Below are positions 1-10,700 of a stretch of 64,000 nt of DNA, one piece after another. The position numbers and the translations under genes are program-made. Below the pieces are notes generated by a model, which searched no databases, was not told where the DNA came from, and was given only the letters and a program-made list of their open reading frames with translations. Position 1 is the first letter of the stretch; each line of letters starts with the position of its first letter. The stretch covers positions 1,948,839-2,012,838 of the forward strand of contig NC_134515.1 of assembly GCF_027942865.1 (NCBI RefSeq), read 5' to 3'. This DNA comes from Odontesthes bonariensis. Taxonomy: Eukaryota; Chordata; Actinopteri; Atheriniformes; Atherinopsidae.

Positions 1-244
1 ACCCTCTACTCACTACCACGTAAGTGTTATGTTGTTTGGAGCTGTAGAAGAGGTATAAAAATAGCGTTTTGTAGCGGTGACATGATTTGCCCCATTCACT
101 TCCAGGCTAACGACTTTTGGCTAAAAACGGTCAAGTCGAAATTCTCAAAACACATCCGAATGACATGATTTTGATGTCAACTCAACGTGTACTCCCAACA
201 TCCCGTAAATTGATCTAAAGTGCATTTTACTCCGGATTATCTCT
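1..244 (+). repeat. Terminal fragment of a TTAA-site DNA transposon
   Basis: Nearly identical to 27264-27508, and both end in GGATTATCYC followed by TTTAA. A TTAA target and a terminus of this type are usual for Kolobok or piggyBac-like MITEs. The left end is cut by the window edge here and is not recognisable in the second copy. No coding sequence is seen. Confidence 0.55.
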
Positions 245-247
245 TTA

Positions 248-573
248 AAAGGTCCATAAAAGCACCATAAACGTTTTCAAAATCATCAACTCACCGGAGT
301 GGTTACTGGTGTGCACTGGTAATCCATATCAAATTTCGTTGCGAAAAGTTGCTTCTGTCGTGTTTTATTTGGCAGCTCGTTCATGCTCGCACTATTTTCT
401 CAGCGGTGGGCGGAGTAATATCAACGAACATCCAGTACAAAATGTCAAGTAAAACACGACAGAAGCAACTTTTCGCCACGAAATTTGATATGGATTACCA
501 GTGCACACCAGTAACCACTCCGGTGAGTTGATGATTTTGAAAACGGACGTTTATGGTGCTTTTACGGACCTTT
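248..573. repeat. Long inverted-repeat MITE (fold-back element)
   Basis: The arms at 248-366 and 451-573 are reverse complements over about 120 bp, with a few substitutions and one 4 bp indel, around an 84 bp loop. This is the form of a fold-back MITE. No clean target-site duplication was found. A transcript would fold into a long hairpin. Confidence 0.75.
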
Positions 574-889
574 CTAAACATGCATATGACTTGCCATTCT
601 GAAGCAGGTTGAGATGAATCAAAATTAGGCAAATACCGGAGACAGCAGTAAACATCAAAAAAGGGGGTTCTAAAACATTGCAGACGACTCAGAAAAGAGG
701 CTTAATGTTGAAAATACCGCAGTTCTCCTTTAATTGTTAACATCTGTTTTGATGCATATAGAACTGTTTGCATGGTGGTGTGGTGGTTAGCACTGTTGCC
801 TCCCAATAAGTCAGTGGCGTTACATGGCACTGTAAAGCATTGGATTAATGGCTAAATAACAATCAGATTGAATTAGTAAGTACCTGACA
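574..889. other. Non-coding stretch, no gene seen
   Basis: A/T-rich sequence without a credible exon. Bases 772-808 carry a short GTGGTGGTTAGCACTGTTGC motif that is common at the edge of fish interspersed repeats. Nothing else is recognised. Confidence 0.4.
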
Positions 890-1747
890 GGTCTGTGTCG
901 AAGCCACTGGAGTTCCGCAAGGTTCGGTCCTGGGTCCTCTTCTTTTCTCCCTCTACACATCATCTCTTGGTTCTATCATCCACTCCCATAACTTTTCCTA
1001 CCACTGCTATGCAGACGACACCCAGCTGATTCTGTCTTTTCCCCCTTCTGACACCCCAGTGGAGGCATTGCTGCGTGCCTGGCAGACATCTCGGGGTGGA
1101 TGTCGATGCACCACCTTAAGCTCAACCTGGACAAGACTGAGCTGGTGTTTCTCCTGGGGAAGGGCTGCCTGTTCAGAGACCTGGCCATCACCATGAATGG
1201 ATTAAGACTCTGGTGCTGGCCTACAGGGCAGTGGAAGGAGCAGCTCCTTCATACCTCCAGGCTGTGGTCCAGCCCTACACCCCCGCCCGACCACTTCGCT
1301 CTGCGGCCACCAGGCGGCCGGCTGCCCCGTCACTCAGGGGTCCCTGCGCACCATCCACACGGTCACGGCTTTTCTCTTTTTCTCTGTTCTGGCCCCCCGA
1401 TGCTGGAACGATCTCCTGACTGATGTCAGGACAGCTGAGTCGCTGCCCATCTTTGGCTGCAGGCTGAAAACCAGGAAAAACTACCCAGATCCGCCCTCTT
1501 AGGACATCACCTGCTTCGTCCTAGTTCCTTACGCACTTATTTGTTTCCTAAATTGTCTTCCCATTTGTCTCGGTACCTAACTTACCGCACTTACTCTAGC
1601 ACTAGTTATGCTCTTAGCTGTTTGGTTTTGGAAGGAAATGCACTTATGATTTCTTGTGACCTGAAGTTCTTTTGCCCTCAGATGTGGAACACACTTATTA
1701 TAAGTCGCTTTGGATAAACGTGTCTGCAAAATGTCCGTAATGTAATG
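890..1747 (+). mobile_element. L2-type LINE fragment, internally deleted
   Basis: Translation of 905-1030 gives the reverse-transcriptase blocks [16 protein letters not shown] and [11 protein letters not shown]. At about 1200 the sequence jumps to the C-terminal region (LVLAYRAVEGAAPSYLQ), which also occurs at 23700-23900. The 3' end has the fish L2-like tail TAAGTCGCTTTGGATAAACG and a short TAATG repeat at 1735-1747. The internal deletion and frame changes show a dead copy. Its 3' end lies about 20 bp upstream of the conserved promoter block of CALHM gene A. Confidence 0.8.
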
Positions 1748-1767
1748 TATTACTATAAAAAAAAGGA

Positions 1768-1786
1768 GAAAGTGAAAGTGAAAGTG
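1768..1786 (+). promoter_or_regulatory. Candidate interferon-response element of CALHM gene A
   Basis: GAAAGTGAAAGTGAAAGTG has three GAAA cores spaced as in the IRF-binding consensus GAAANNGAAA. It lies about 260 bp upstream of the TATA box. Gene B keeps the same site with two cores at 31104-31116, although flanking promoter segments have been lost there, which suggests selection. Mammalian CALHM6 (FAM26F/INAM) is known to be induced through interferon and IRF3. Transfer of that regulation to this gene is inference. Confidence 0.6.
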
Positions 1787-2045
1787 TTGCAACCAGTGAG
1801 GCTGTGCCTGTTTAACAGAAACTGTTTGTTCTGTTTTTCAGAGTTGCCACCCTTTAGAAAAACTAAAGCTGTTCAGTGTGATCTGTGTTTGTGTTTAACC
1901 AATAAGCACAGCTTCTGTCATCTTCTTCAGGACTCATATGTCAGCGTTAACAGAGAGTTAGAGTAACTTTGCTGCCCAGAAACACCGCCCTCTGACTTTA
2001 ATCTCACTGATGGAGGTGGAGCAGCAGGTGTGGCTCCCATGAGAA

Positions 2046-2053
2046 TATAAAAG
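2046..2053 (+). promoter_or_regulatory. Candidate TATA box of CALHM gene A
   Basis: TATAAAAG lies 78 bp upstream of the chosen ATG at 2124, which predicts a start site near 2075 and a short 5' UTR. Gene B lacks the corresponding block of about 38 bp although the sequence on both sides aligns. Confidence 0.55.
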
Positions 2054-2123
2054 TTCTCTTCTTCAAAAACAGGAAATCATTTTGAAGTCTCAGCTTTCAG
2101 CAGATACTAACTGTCCACCAAAG

Positions 2124-3158
2124 ATGAAGAGCTTCCTGGCAAATTTTCCTTTCGAGAAAGTCAGCGTCTTTGTCACCATCGTTGTGAGTTTCACCTACAA
2201 CGTTCTGCTTGAGAGGGATGTTTCATGCACCTGTGAATCAGTTAATTTGGCCTGTAATCTCTACATGTTGCTGCCATTTTTTGTCATATTTCTCTTGATG
2301 CTCTGGACAGATAGGGTTTTTTGGAGCTGCATATATAGGTGTAAATATGGAGGAGGACAGCAGCAGAATGAACAGCAGGCTTCATGCTGCAGATGGCAGT
2401 TTTGCGGAATAATTGCCAGAATTGTCAAAGAAGTTCTTGTTGGTTTGCTGTGGGTCGTCTCTGTGTACATTGATGGAGACTGGTATGTCTGCTGTTATAA
2501 TAATTACACTGCTCACCCACGGTTACCCTGCAAAACAGACATCACAGCTGAGGAACAACTGATCATCGCAGAACTGAAAAATACATCCAGAGTGAGTGTT
2601 AAACTGTTTGAACTCTTTGGTTATAATTAGTATTTATTCTAACTGGTTAGTCTGCATCACTGCGACATCACTGAATGAGCAGAGTAACACTGTGATTAAA
2701 CATGTACCTCTGATCTGTTTTTAGGGGATTGGCTTTGGTATAATCTTGGGAATCCTCGTCTTTGCAAACGTGATCTCATCACCTTGCTTGAAGAAATGTT
2801 GCTCAGAAAATTTCTGTGATAAAAGAATTCTGTATGATAAACTGATTGTGGAAGAAGAGGAAAGTGTGTTGGATGAGTTTCTGAGATCAAAAGCAAAAGA
2901 TGAGCTGCTTGAAAATATTAAAAACAAATTTGAAGCTGGACGGTTGAGGGAATGTTTCCATGTTGCTGAGGAACTGATTAAAAGAACAGGACCTCCAGGT
3001 GAATAACCAACACTCACCAGCTTCATTCTGCTCAGATGTTACAGCTTTATAATTACCGCACCTGCACCTTTAAATATTCCACAGGTTCACATCCTGAATA
3101 TTCTTCTTTTTTCCATTAAGGTCAGAACCCTGCTGCAGCAGATCAACCAAATTTTCAG
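2124..3158 (+). CDS. CALHM-family channel gene A (CALHM6/FAM26-like), exons 1-3
   Basis: Exon 1 is 2124-2591 (donor GTGAGT, phase 0), exon 2 is 2725-2998 (after TTTTTAG, phase 1) and exon 3 is 3121-3158 (donor GTATGT). The ATG at 2124 aligns with that of gene B. CALHM proteins form large-pore plasma-membrane channels with four membrane segments. Here they are VSVFVTIVVSFTYNVLL, YMLLPFFVIFLLML, VLVGLLWVVSVYI and GIGFGIILGILVFANVI. Between S1 and S2 is the CxC pair (SCTCE). Between S3 and S4 is DGDWYVC...PC, giving the four cysteines typical of the family, plus an NYT sequon. After S4 comes a charged helical tail (LDEFLRSKAKDELLENIKNK), as in CALHM6. With exons 4 and 5 the product would be about 292 aa, against 315 for human CALHM6. 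Failure to splice exon 2 would end the protein at PGE (stop 3004-3006). The membership CALHM6 versus CALHM5 cannot be settled from sequence alone. Confidence 0.85.
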
Positions 3159-3540
3159 GTATGTAGCTCTTCATTGGATTGGGTCGTCTCTAACTGGCAT
3201 TTACTTCGTCTTTCATTCTGCATGTTGTTAGAACTGTTAGTACAGTGGTACAAATATGTCAGCGCACAATTAACTATGCATGAAGTAAATAAAATGTTGC
3301 GTTGTGTAAACAGAAACAAAACAAATAACAAATGCAAACGGCACCTCGTTGGCCGCTTGTTGTGAACAGAGATTCTTAGTGCACGTCGGGTCTTGCTCAG
3401 CTATGTAGCGATAAGTCTGTCACAGCAGAACACAAGCAATAAACATTGGTTCTGGGCCAATATAAGTAACCTGTGAAATGAAAGATTAACCCATATTTTA
3501 ACGTAACACACACGTATATTTGGACCTTGTGGAGTCCTTC
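3159..3540 (+). other. Intron 3 start of CALHM gene A, duplicated block
   Basis: Aligns closely with 32338-32693 downstream of gene B up to about 3514, then diverges. This marks one edge of the shared segment. No gene is seen in it. Confidence 0.7.
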
Positions 3541-3640
3541 AATGGCTGGACCAAAAATAACTGTTTGCTCCTGAACATCACCAAGACCAAAGAGCTGGTG
3601 GTGGAGCTCAGGAGATCTAAAACTCCATGCCAGTAAAGGC
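3540..3640 (+). mobile_element. Small LINE reverse-transcriptase fragment
   Basis: Translation around 3545-3630 gives NNCLLLNITKTKELVVELRR, the conserved block after the YADD motif in fish CR1/L2-type LINEs. Only about 100 bp is preserved. Confidence 0.55.
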
Positions 3641-3899
3641 TCTAGCATTGTTGCCGCGTCTGCTAGCGCGAGCGGTGTTGATGACGTCATGATTTTGTGC
3701 CCGCCATATATGGTGGCGCGAGTTGATGCGCCAGTCGTTGTAATTTTCTCCTTCACGGAGGTGTCGCTGCTACGTGAAGGTTACTGCTACTCTACAACCA
3801 CGTCGAGAAGAAAACAATGAAGAGCAGGAACACTGTCATCTATGATGCTGCTGCGGTATCTGGATAATTTTATTTTTTAAATTCAGTTAAAAGAGGTGA
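3641..3899. other. Intronic stretch, nothing recognised
   Basis: Moderately CpG-rich at 3650-3800, without a recognisable exon or repeat family. Confidence 0.3.
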
Positions 3900-4680
3900 A
3901 GGTCTGAAGCCCCCGGCATCACCACTTGGAGTCTCTGCCCTCTTTTTTGCCTTCACGTATCTGTCCTGTAGCTTCTTCCACACATTCCTACAGAACTCTC
4001 CCTCTTTCCCACCGACCGCCCCAGGCTTTAGTGTTCTTAAGCACAGAGAAGATGGTGGTGGGGAGTACGGATAGGCTGAGGGAGAGGTTGGAGATATCAC
4101 TGAAGACCCCTGCAAGCTGGTCAGCACACCCCCTGAGGGCCCTACCTGAAATGCCATCGGGGCCCGGGGCCTTGCGAGAGTTGGCCTTTTTGAGGCACTG
4201 CCTCACCTCCGCTACAGACAGAGTAGGCATACTGCTGTCACGGTCATCAGGTAGTGTGGGAGAGCAAAGCCGTGACACTTGTCTTAATAACACAGTTTCC
4301 GCTTGTTGTCCGGATGACGAAGATTGTTTAAGGTTAGAATGAGCTTTGTTTACGATAATGGCGAAAGCCAGGTGCCTTAGAGAGATTGGGTTTGAGCCAC
4401 GTACGCATTGAATGATACAGAACAGTATAAAGGCTTGGCACAAACTGAGGTCAAAGGGAATTTCCGGACATTCTGAAATGCACATGTCCTGTGATGGTTT
4501 GTTCAATAAATTCCCCATAAGAGGCTGACCACGGCGCGTCCAACTCCTTTTTCTCCACAACAGTAGTTCTACTACAGGGGGTTTACTGGCCTTCTCAAAA
4601 CGAGTATAGAAGGCGTTCAGCTTGTCTTGTTGTAGTCCAGAGGACTGGGTTTCACTGCAGATATGCAGATATCCAATAAC
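3900..4680 (-). mobile_element. LINE reverse-transcriptase fragment split by a solo LTR
   Basis: On the minus strand 4670-4567 reads DKLNAFYTRFEKASKPPVVE. After the inserted LTR, 4240-3990 reads EVRQCLKKANSRKAPGPDGI and CADQLAGVFSDI. These are the N-terminal reverse-transcriptase blocks of a CR1/L2/Rex1-type fish LINE. The copy is truncated at both ends and is not functional. Confidence 0.75.
4255..4562 (+). mobile_element. Solo LTR of a retrovirus-like element (fossil)
   Basis: A 308 bp insertion in the LINE begins TGTGG and ends CCACAACA. GTAG flanks it on both sides (4251-4254 and 4563-4566), as a 4 bp target duplication. A TATA-like box (TATAAAGG, 4426-4433) and a polyadenylation signal (AATAAA, 4505-4510) lie in the order expected inside an LTR on the + strand. 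No internal region is present, so this is a solo LTR left by recombination. The family (ERV, Gypsy or BEL) cannot be assigned. It is younger than the LINE it interrupts. Confidence 0.65.
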
Positions 4681-4756
4681 AATCTTAATTTATTTTTCAA
4701 AACAAAAGGCGCGGAGCCGGATTACAAAATTAAACTGTGAAAAAACTAAACATGGA

Positions 4757-7700
4757 AACGAAAGACAAGACTTGAATTGACTTGACAAGACACAACACGA
4801 CAAAACAAAACTAGACAAAACAAGACAAGACACAACACGACAAAACAAAAAAAGACTAGACAAAACAACACAACACGACTAAACAAAACAAGACAAGACA
4901 CAACACGACAAAACAAAAAAAGACTAGACAAAACAACACAACACGACTAAACAAAACAAGACAAAACAAGACACAACACGACAAAACATAGCACAACAAG
5001 ACTAAACAAAACAAGATTAGACAAAACAAGACACAACACGACAAAACAAGGCTAGACAAAACAAGACACAACACGAAAAAACAAGACTAGACTAAACAAG
5101 ACAACACGACAAAACAAGACTAGACAAAATAAGACACAACACAACAAAACAAGGCTAGACAAAACAAGACACAACACGAAAAAACAAGACTAGACTAAAC
5201 AAGACAACAAAACAAAACAAAACAAGGCTAGACAAAACAAGACACAACACAACAAAACAAAACAAGACTAGACTAAACAAGAAACAACAAAACAAAACAA
5301 GACTAGACAAAACAAGACACAACTAAACAAGAAACAACAAAACAAGACTAGACAAAACAAGGCTAGACAAAACAAGACACAACACAACAAAACAAAACAA
5401 GACTAGACTAAACAAGAAACAACAAAACAAAACAAGACTAGACAAAACAAGACACAACTAAACAAGAAACAACAAAACAAGACTAGACAAAACAAGACAC
5501 AACTAAACAAGAAACAACAAAACAAGACTAGACAAAACAAGACACAACACAACATGACTAAACAAAACAAGATGAGACAAAACAAGACAACACGGCAAAA
5601 CAAAACAAAACTAGACAAAACAAGACCCAACACGACAAAACAAGACTAGAAAAAAACAAGACTATACAAAACAAGACACAATACGACAAAACAAGACTAG
5701 AAAGAAACAAGACATCACGAAAAAACAAAACAAGACTAGACAAAACAACACGACAAAACAAAACAGGACTAGACTAAACAAGACACAACACGACTAAACA
5801 AAACAAGACTAGACAAAACGACAAAAAAAACCAAAACTAGACAAAACAAGACCCAACACGACAAAACAAGACTAGAAAAAAACAAGACTATACAAAACAA
5901 GACACAATACGACAAAACAAGACTAGAAACAAACAAGACATCACGAAAAAACAAAACAAGACTAGACGAAACAACACGACAAAACAAAACAAAACAAGAC
6001 TAGACAAAACAAGACACAACACGACAAAACAGGACTAGACTAAACAAGACACAACACGACTAAACAAAACAAGACTAGACAAAACGACAAAAAAAAAACA
6101 AGACAAAACGACAAAAAAAAAACAAGACAAAACAAGACGCAACACGACAAAACAGGACTAGACTAAACAAGACGAAACACGACTAAACAAAACAAGACTA
6201 GACAAAACGACAAAAAAAAACAAGACTTGACAAAACAAGACACAACACGACTAAACAAAACAAGACAGAACAAGACACAACAAAACAAAACAAGACTAGA
6301 AAAAACAAGACACAACACGACAAAACAAGACTAGACAAAACAACACACAACACGACAAAACACAACAAAACAAGACACAACGACAAAACAAGACAAGACG
6401 ACAAAACAAGACACAACACGACAAAACAAGACACAACACGACAAAAAAAGACAACACGACAAAACAAGACAAAACACGACAAAACAAGACACAACACGAC
6501 ACAACAAAACAAAACAAGACGAGACAAAACAAGACACAACTAAACAAGAAACAACAAAACAAGACTAGACAAAACAAGACAACACAACACGACTAAACAA
6601 AACAAGACAACATGACAAAACACAACAAAATAAGACACAACACGACAAAACACAACAAAACAAGACACAACACGACAAAACAAAACAAGACTAGACAAAA
6701 CAAGACACAACTAAACAAAAAACAACAAAACAAGACTAGACAAAACAAGACACAACTAAACAAGAAACAACAAAACAAGACTAGACAAAACAACACAACA
6801 CGACAAAACAAAACAAGACTAGAAAAAACAAGACACAACACGACTACACAAAACAAGACTAGACAAAACGACAAAACAAAACAAGACTAGACAAAACAAG
6901 ACTAGACAAAACGACAAAACAAAACAAGACACAACACGACTAAACAAGACACAACACGACAAAACAAAACAAGACTAGACAAAACAAGACACAACACAAC
7001 ACAACACGACTAAACAAAACAAGACTAGACAAAACAAGACATCACGACAAAACAAAACAAGACACAACACGACAAAAAAACACAACAAAACAAGACACAG
7101 CACGACAAAACAAGACACGACAAAACAAGACACAACAAGACAAAACAAGACAACACGACAAAACAAGACAACACGACAAAACAAACAACACGACAAAACA
7201 AGACAACACAACAAAACAAGACAACACGACAAAACAAGACACAACACGACAAAACAAGACACAACACGACAAAACACCAAAAAAGAAGACACAACGACAA
7301 AAAAGACAACACGACAAAACAAGACACAACGACAAAACAAGACACAACACGACAAAACAAGACACAACACGACAAAACAAGACAACACGACAAATCAAGA
7401 CACAACACGACAAAACACAACACAACAAAACAAGACACAACACGACAAAACAAGACACAAAAAACAAAACCAGACAAAACACGAAAAAACAACAAAACAA
7501 GACACAACACGACATGACACAAAACAAGACAAACACGACAAACACGACAAACACGACAACACGACAAAACAAAACACAACACGACAAAACAAGACACAAC
7601 ACGACTAAAGACACAACACGACAAAATAAGACAACACGATTAAAGACACAACACGACTAAACAAGACACAACACGACTAAAGACACAACACGACAAAACA

Positions 7701-10700
7701 AGACAACAAGACAACACGACAAAACACAACAAAACAAGACACAACACGACAAAACGACAAAACACAACAAAACAAGACACAACACGACAAAACACAACAA
7801 AACAAGACACAACGACAACACGACAAAACACAACAAAAGAAGACAACACGACAAAACAAGACACAACACGACAAAACACAACTAAAGACACAACACGACA
7901 AAACACGACTAAACAAGACACAACACGACTAAACACACAACACGACCAAATAAGACACAACACGACTAAAGACACAACACGACAAAACAAGACACAACAT
8001 GAATAAAGACACAACACGACAAAACAAGACACAATGACAAAACAAGACACAACTAAAGACACAACACGACAAAACAAGACACAACGACAAAACAAGACAC
8101 AACTAAAGACACAACACGACAAAACACGACTAAACAAGACACAACACGACTAAAGACACAACACGACCAAATAAGACACAACACGACTAAAGACACAACA
8201 CGACAAAACAAGACACAACACGACTAAAGACACAACACGACAAAACAAGACACAACACGACTAAAGACACAACACGACTAAAGACACAACACGACAAAAC
8301 AAGACACAACGACAAAACAAGACACAACTAAAGACACAACACGACAAAACACGACTAAACAAGACACAACACGACTAAAGACACAACACGACCAAATAAG
8401 ACACAACACGACTAAAGACACAACACGACTAAAGACACAACACGACAAAACAAGACACAACACGACTAAAGACACAACACGACAAAACAAGACACAACAC
8501 GACTAAAGACACAACACGACAAAACAAGACACAACACGACTAAAGACACAACACGACTAAAGACGCAACACGACTAAAGACACAACACGACAAAATAAGA
8601 CACACAACACAACAAAACAAGACACAACACGACAATTAAAAGACAATACGACAAAACAAGACACAACACGACAAAACAAGAGACAACGACAAAACAAGAC
8701 ACAACGACTAAACAAGACACAACGACAAAACAAGACAACTAAAGCCATAACACGACAAAACACGACTAACTACGACACAACACGACTAAAGACACATCAC
8801 GACTAAACAAGACACAACACGACTAAAGACAGAACACGACAAAACAAGACACAACACGACTAAAGAGACAACACGACTAAAGACACAACACGACAAAACA
8901 AGACACAACGACAAAACAAGACACAACTAAAGACACAACACGACAAAACACGACTAAACAAGACACAACACGACTAAAGACACAACACGACCAAATAAAA
9001 CACAACACGACTAAAGACACAACACGACTAAAGACACAACACGACAAAACAAGACACAACATGAATAAAGACACAACACGACAAAATAAGACACAACACG
9101 ACAAAACAAGACACAATGACAAAACAAGACACAACTAAAGACACAACACGACAAAACAAGACACAACACGACAAAACAAGACACAACACGACTAAACAAG
9201 ACACAACACGACTAAACAAGACACAACACAACTAAACAAGACACAACACGACTAAACAAGACACAACACGACTAAACACGACTAAACAAGACACAACACG
9301 ACTAAAGACACAACACGACAAAACAAGACACAACACGACTAAAGACACAACACGACAAAATAAGACACACAACACGACAAAACAAAAGACAATACGACAA
9401 AACAAGACACAACACGACAAAACAAGAGACAACGACAAAACAAGACACAACGACTAAACAAGACACAACGCGACTAAAGACACATCATGACTAAACAAGA
9501 CACAACACGACAAAACAAGACACAACACGACTAAAGACACAACACGACAAAACAAGACACAACACGACTAAAGACAGAACACGACAAAACAAGACACAAC
9601 ACGACTAAAGAGACAACACGACAAAATAAGACACAACACGACAAAACAAGACACAACGACAAAACAAGACACAACTAAAGACACAACACGACAAAACATG
9701 ACTAAACAAGACACAACACGACTAAAGACACAACACGACCAAATAAGACACAACACGACTAAAGACACAACACGACTAAAGACACAACACGACAAAACAA
9801 GACACAACACGACTAAAGACACAACACGACAAAACAAGACACAACACGACTAAAGACACAACACGACTAAAGACACAACACAACAAAATAAGACACACAA
9901 CACGACAAAACAAGACACAACACGACAAAACAAAAGACAATACGACAAAACAAGACACAACACGACAAAACAAGAGACAACGACAAAACAAGACACAACG
10001 ACTAAACAAGACACAACGACAAAACAAGACACAACTAAAGCCCTAACACGACAAAACACGACTAACTACGACACAACACGACTAAAGACACATCACGACT
10101 AAACAAGACACAACACGACTAAAGACAGAACACGACAAAACAAGACACAACACGACTAAAGAGACAACACGACAAAATAAGACACAACCAAAGACACAAC
10201 ACGACAAAACACGACTAAACAAGACACAACACAACTAAAGACACAACACGACCAAATAAGACACAACACGACTAAAGACACAACACGACTAAAGACACAA
10301 CACGACTAAACAAGACACAACACGACTAAAGACACAACACGACAAAATAAGACACAACACGACAAAACAAGACACAACACGACTAAAGACACAACACAAC
10401 AAAATAAGACACAACACGACAAAATAAGACACAACACGACTAAAGACACAACACGACTAAACAAGACACAACACGACTAAAGACACAACACGACAAAATA
10501 AGACACAACACGACAAAACAAGACACAACACGACTAAAGACACAACACAACAAAATAAGACACAACACGACAAAACAAGACACAACACGACAAAACAAGA
10601 CACAACACGACTAAAGACACAACACAACAAAATAAGACACAACACGACAAAATAAGACACAACACGACTAAAGACACAACACGACTAAACAAGACACAAC

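Noticed and set aside
2082-2123. Upstream extension of CALHM exon 1 from position 2082.
   Set aside because: It would need a TTG start. The ATG at 2124 aligns with that of gene B and begins the N-terminus before S1.
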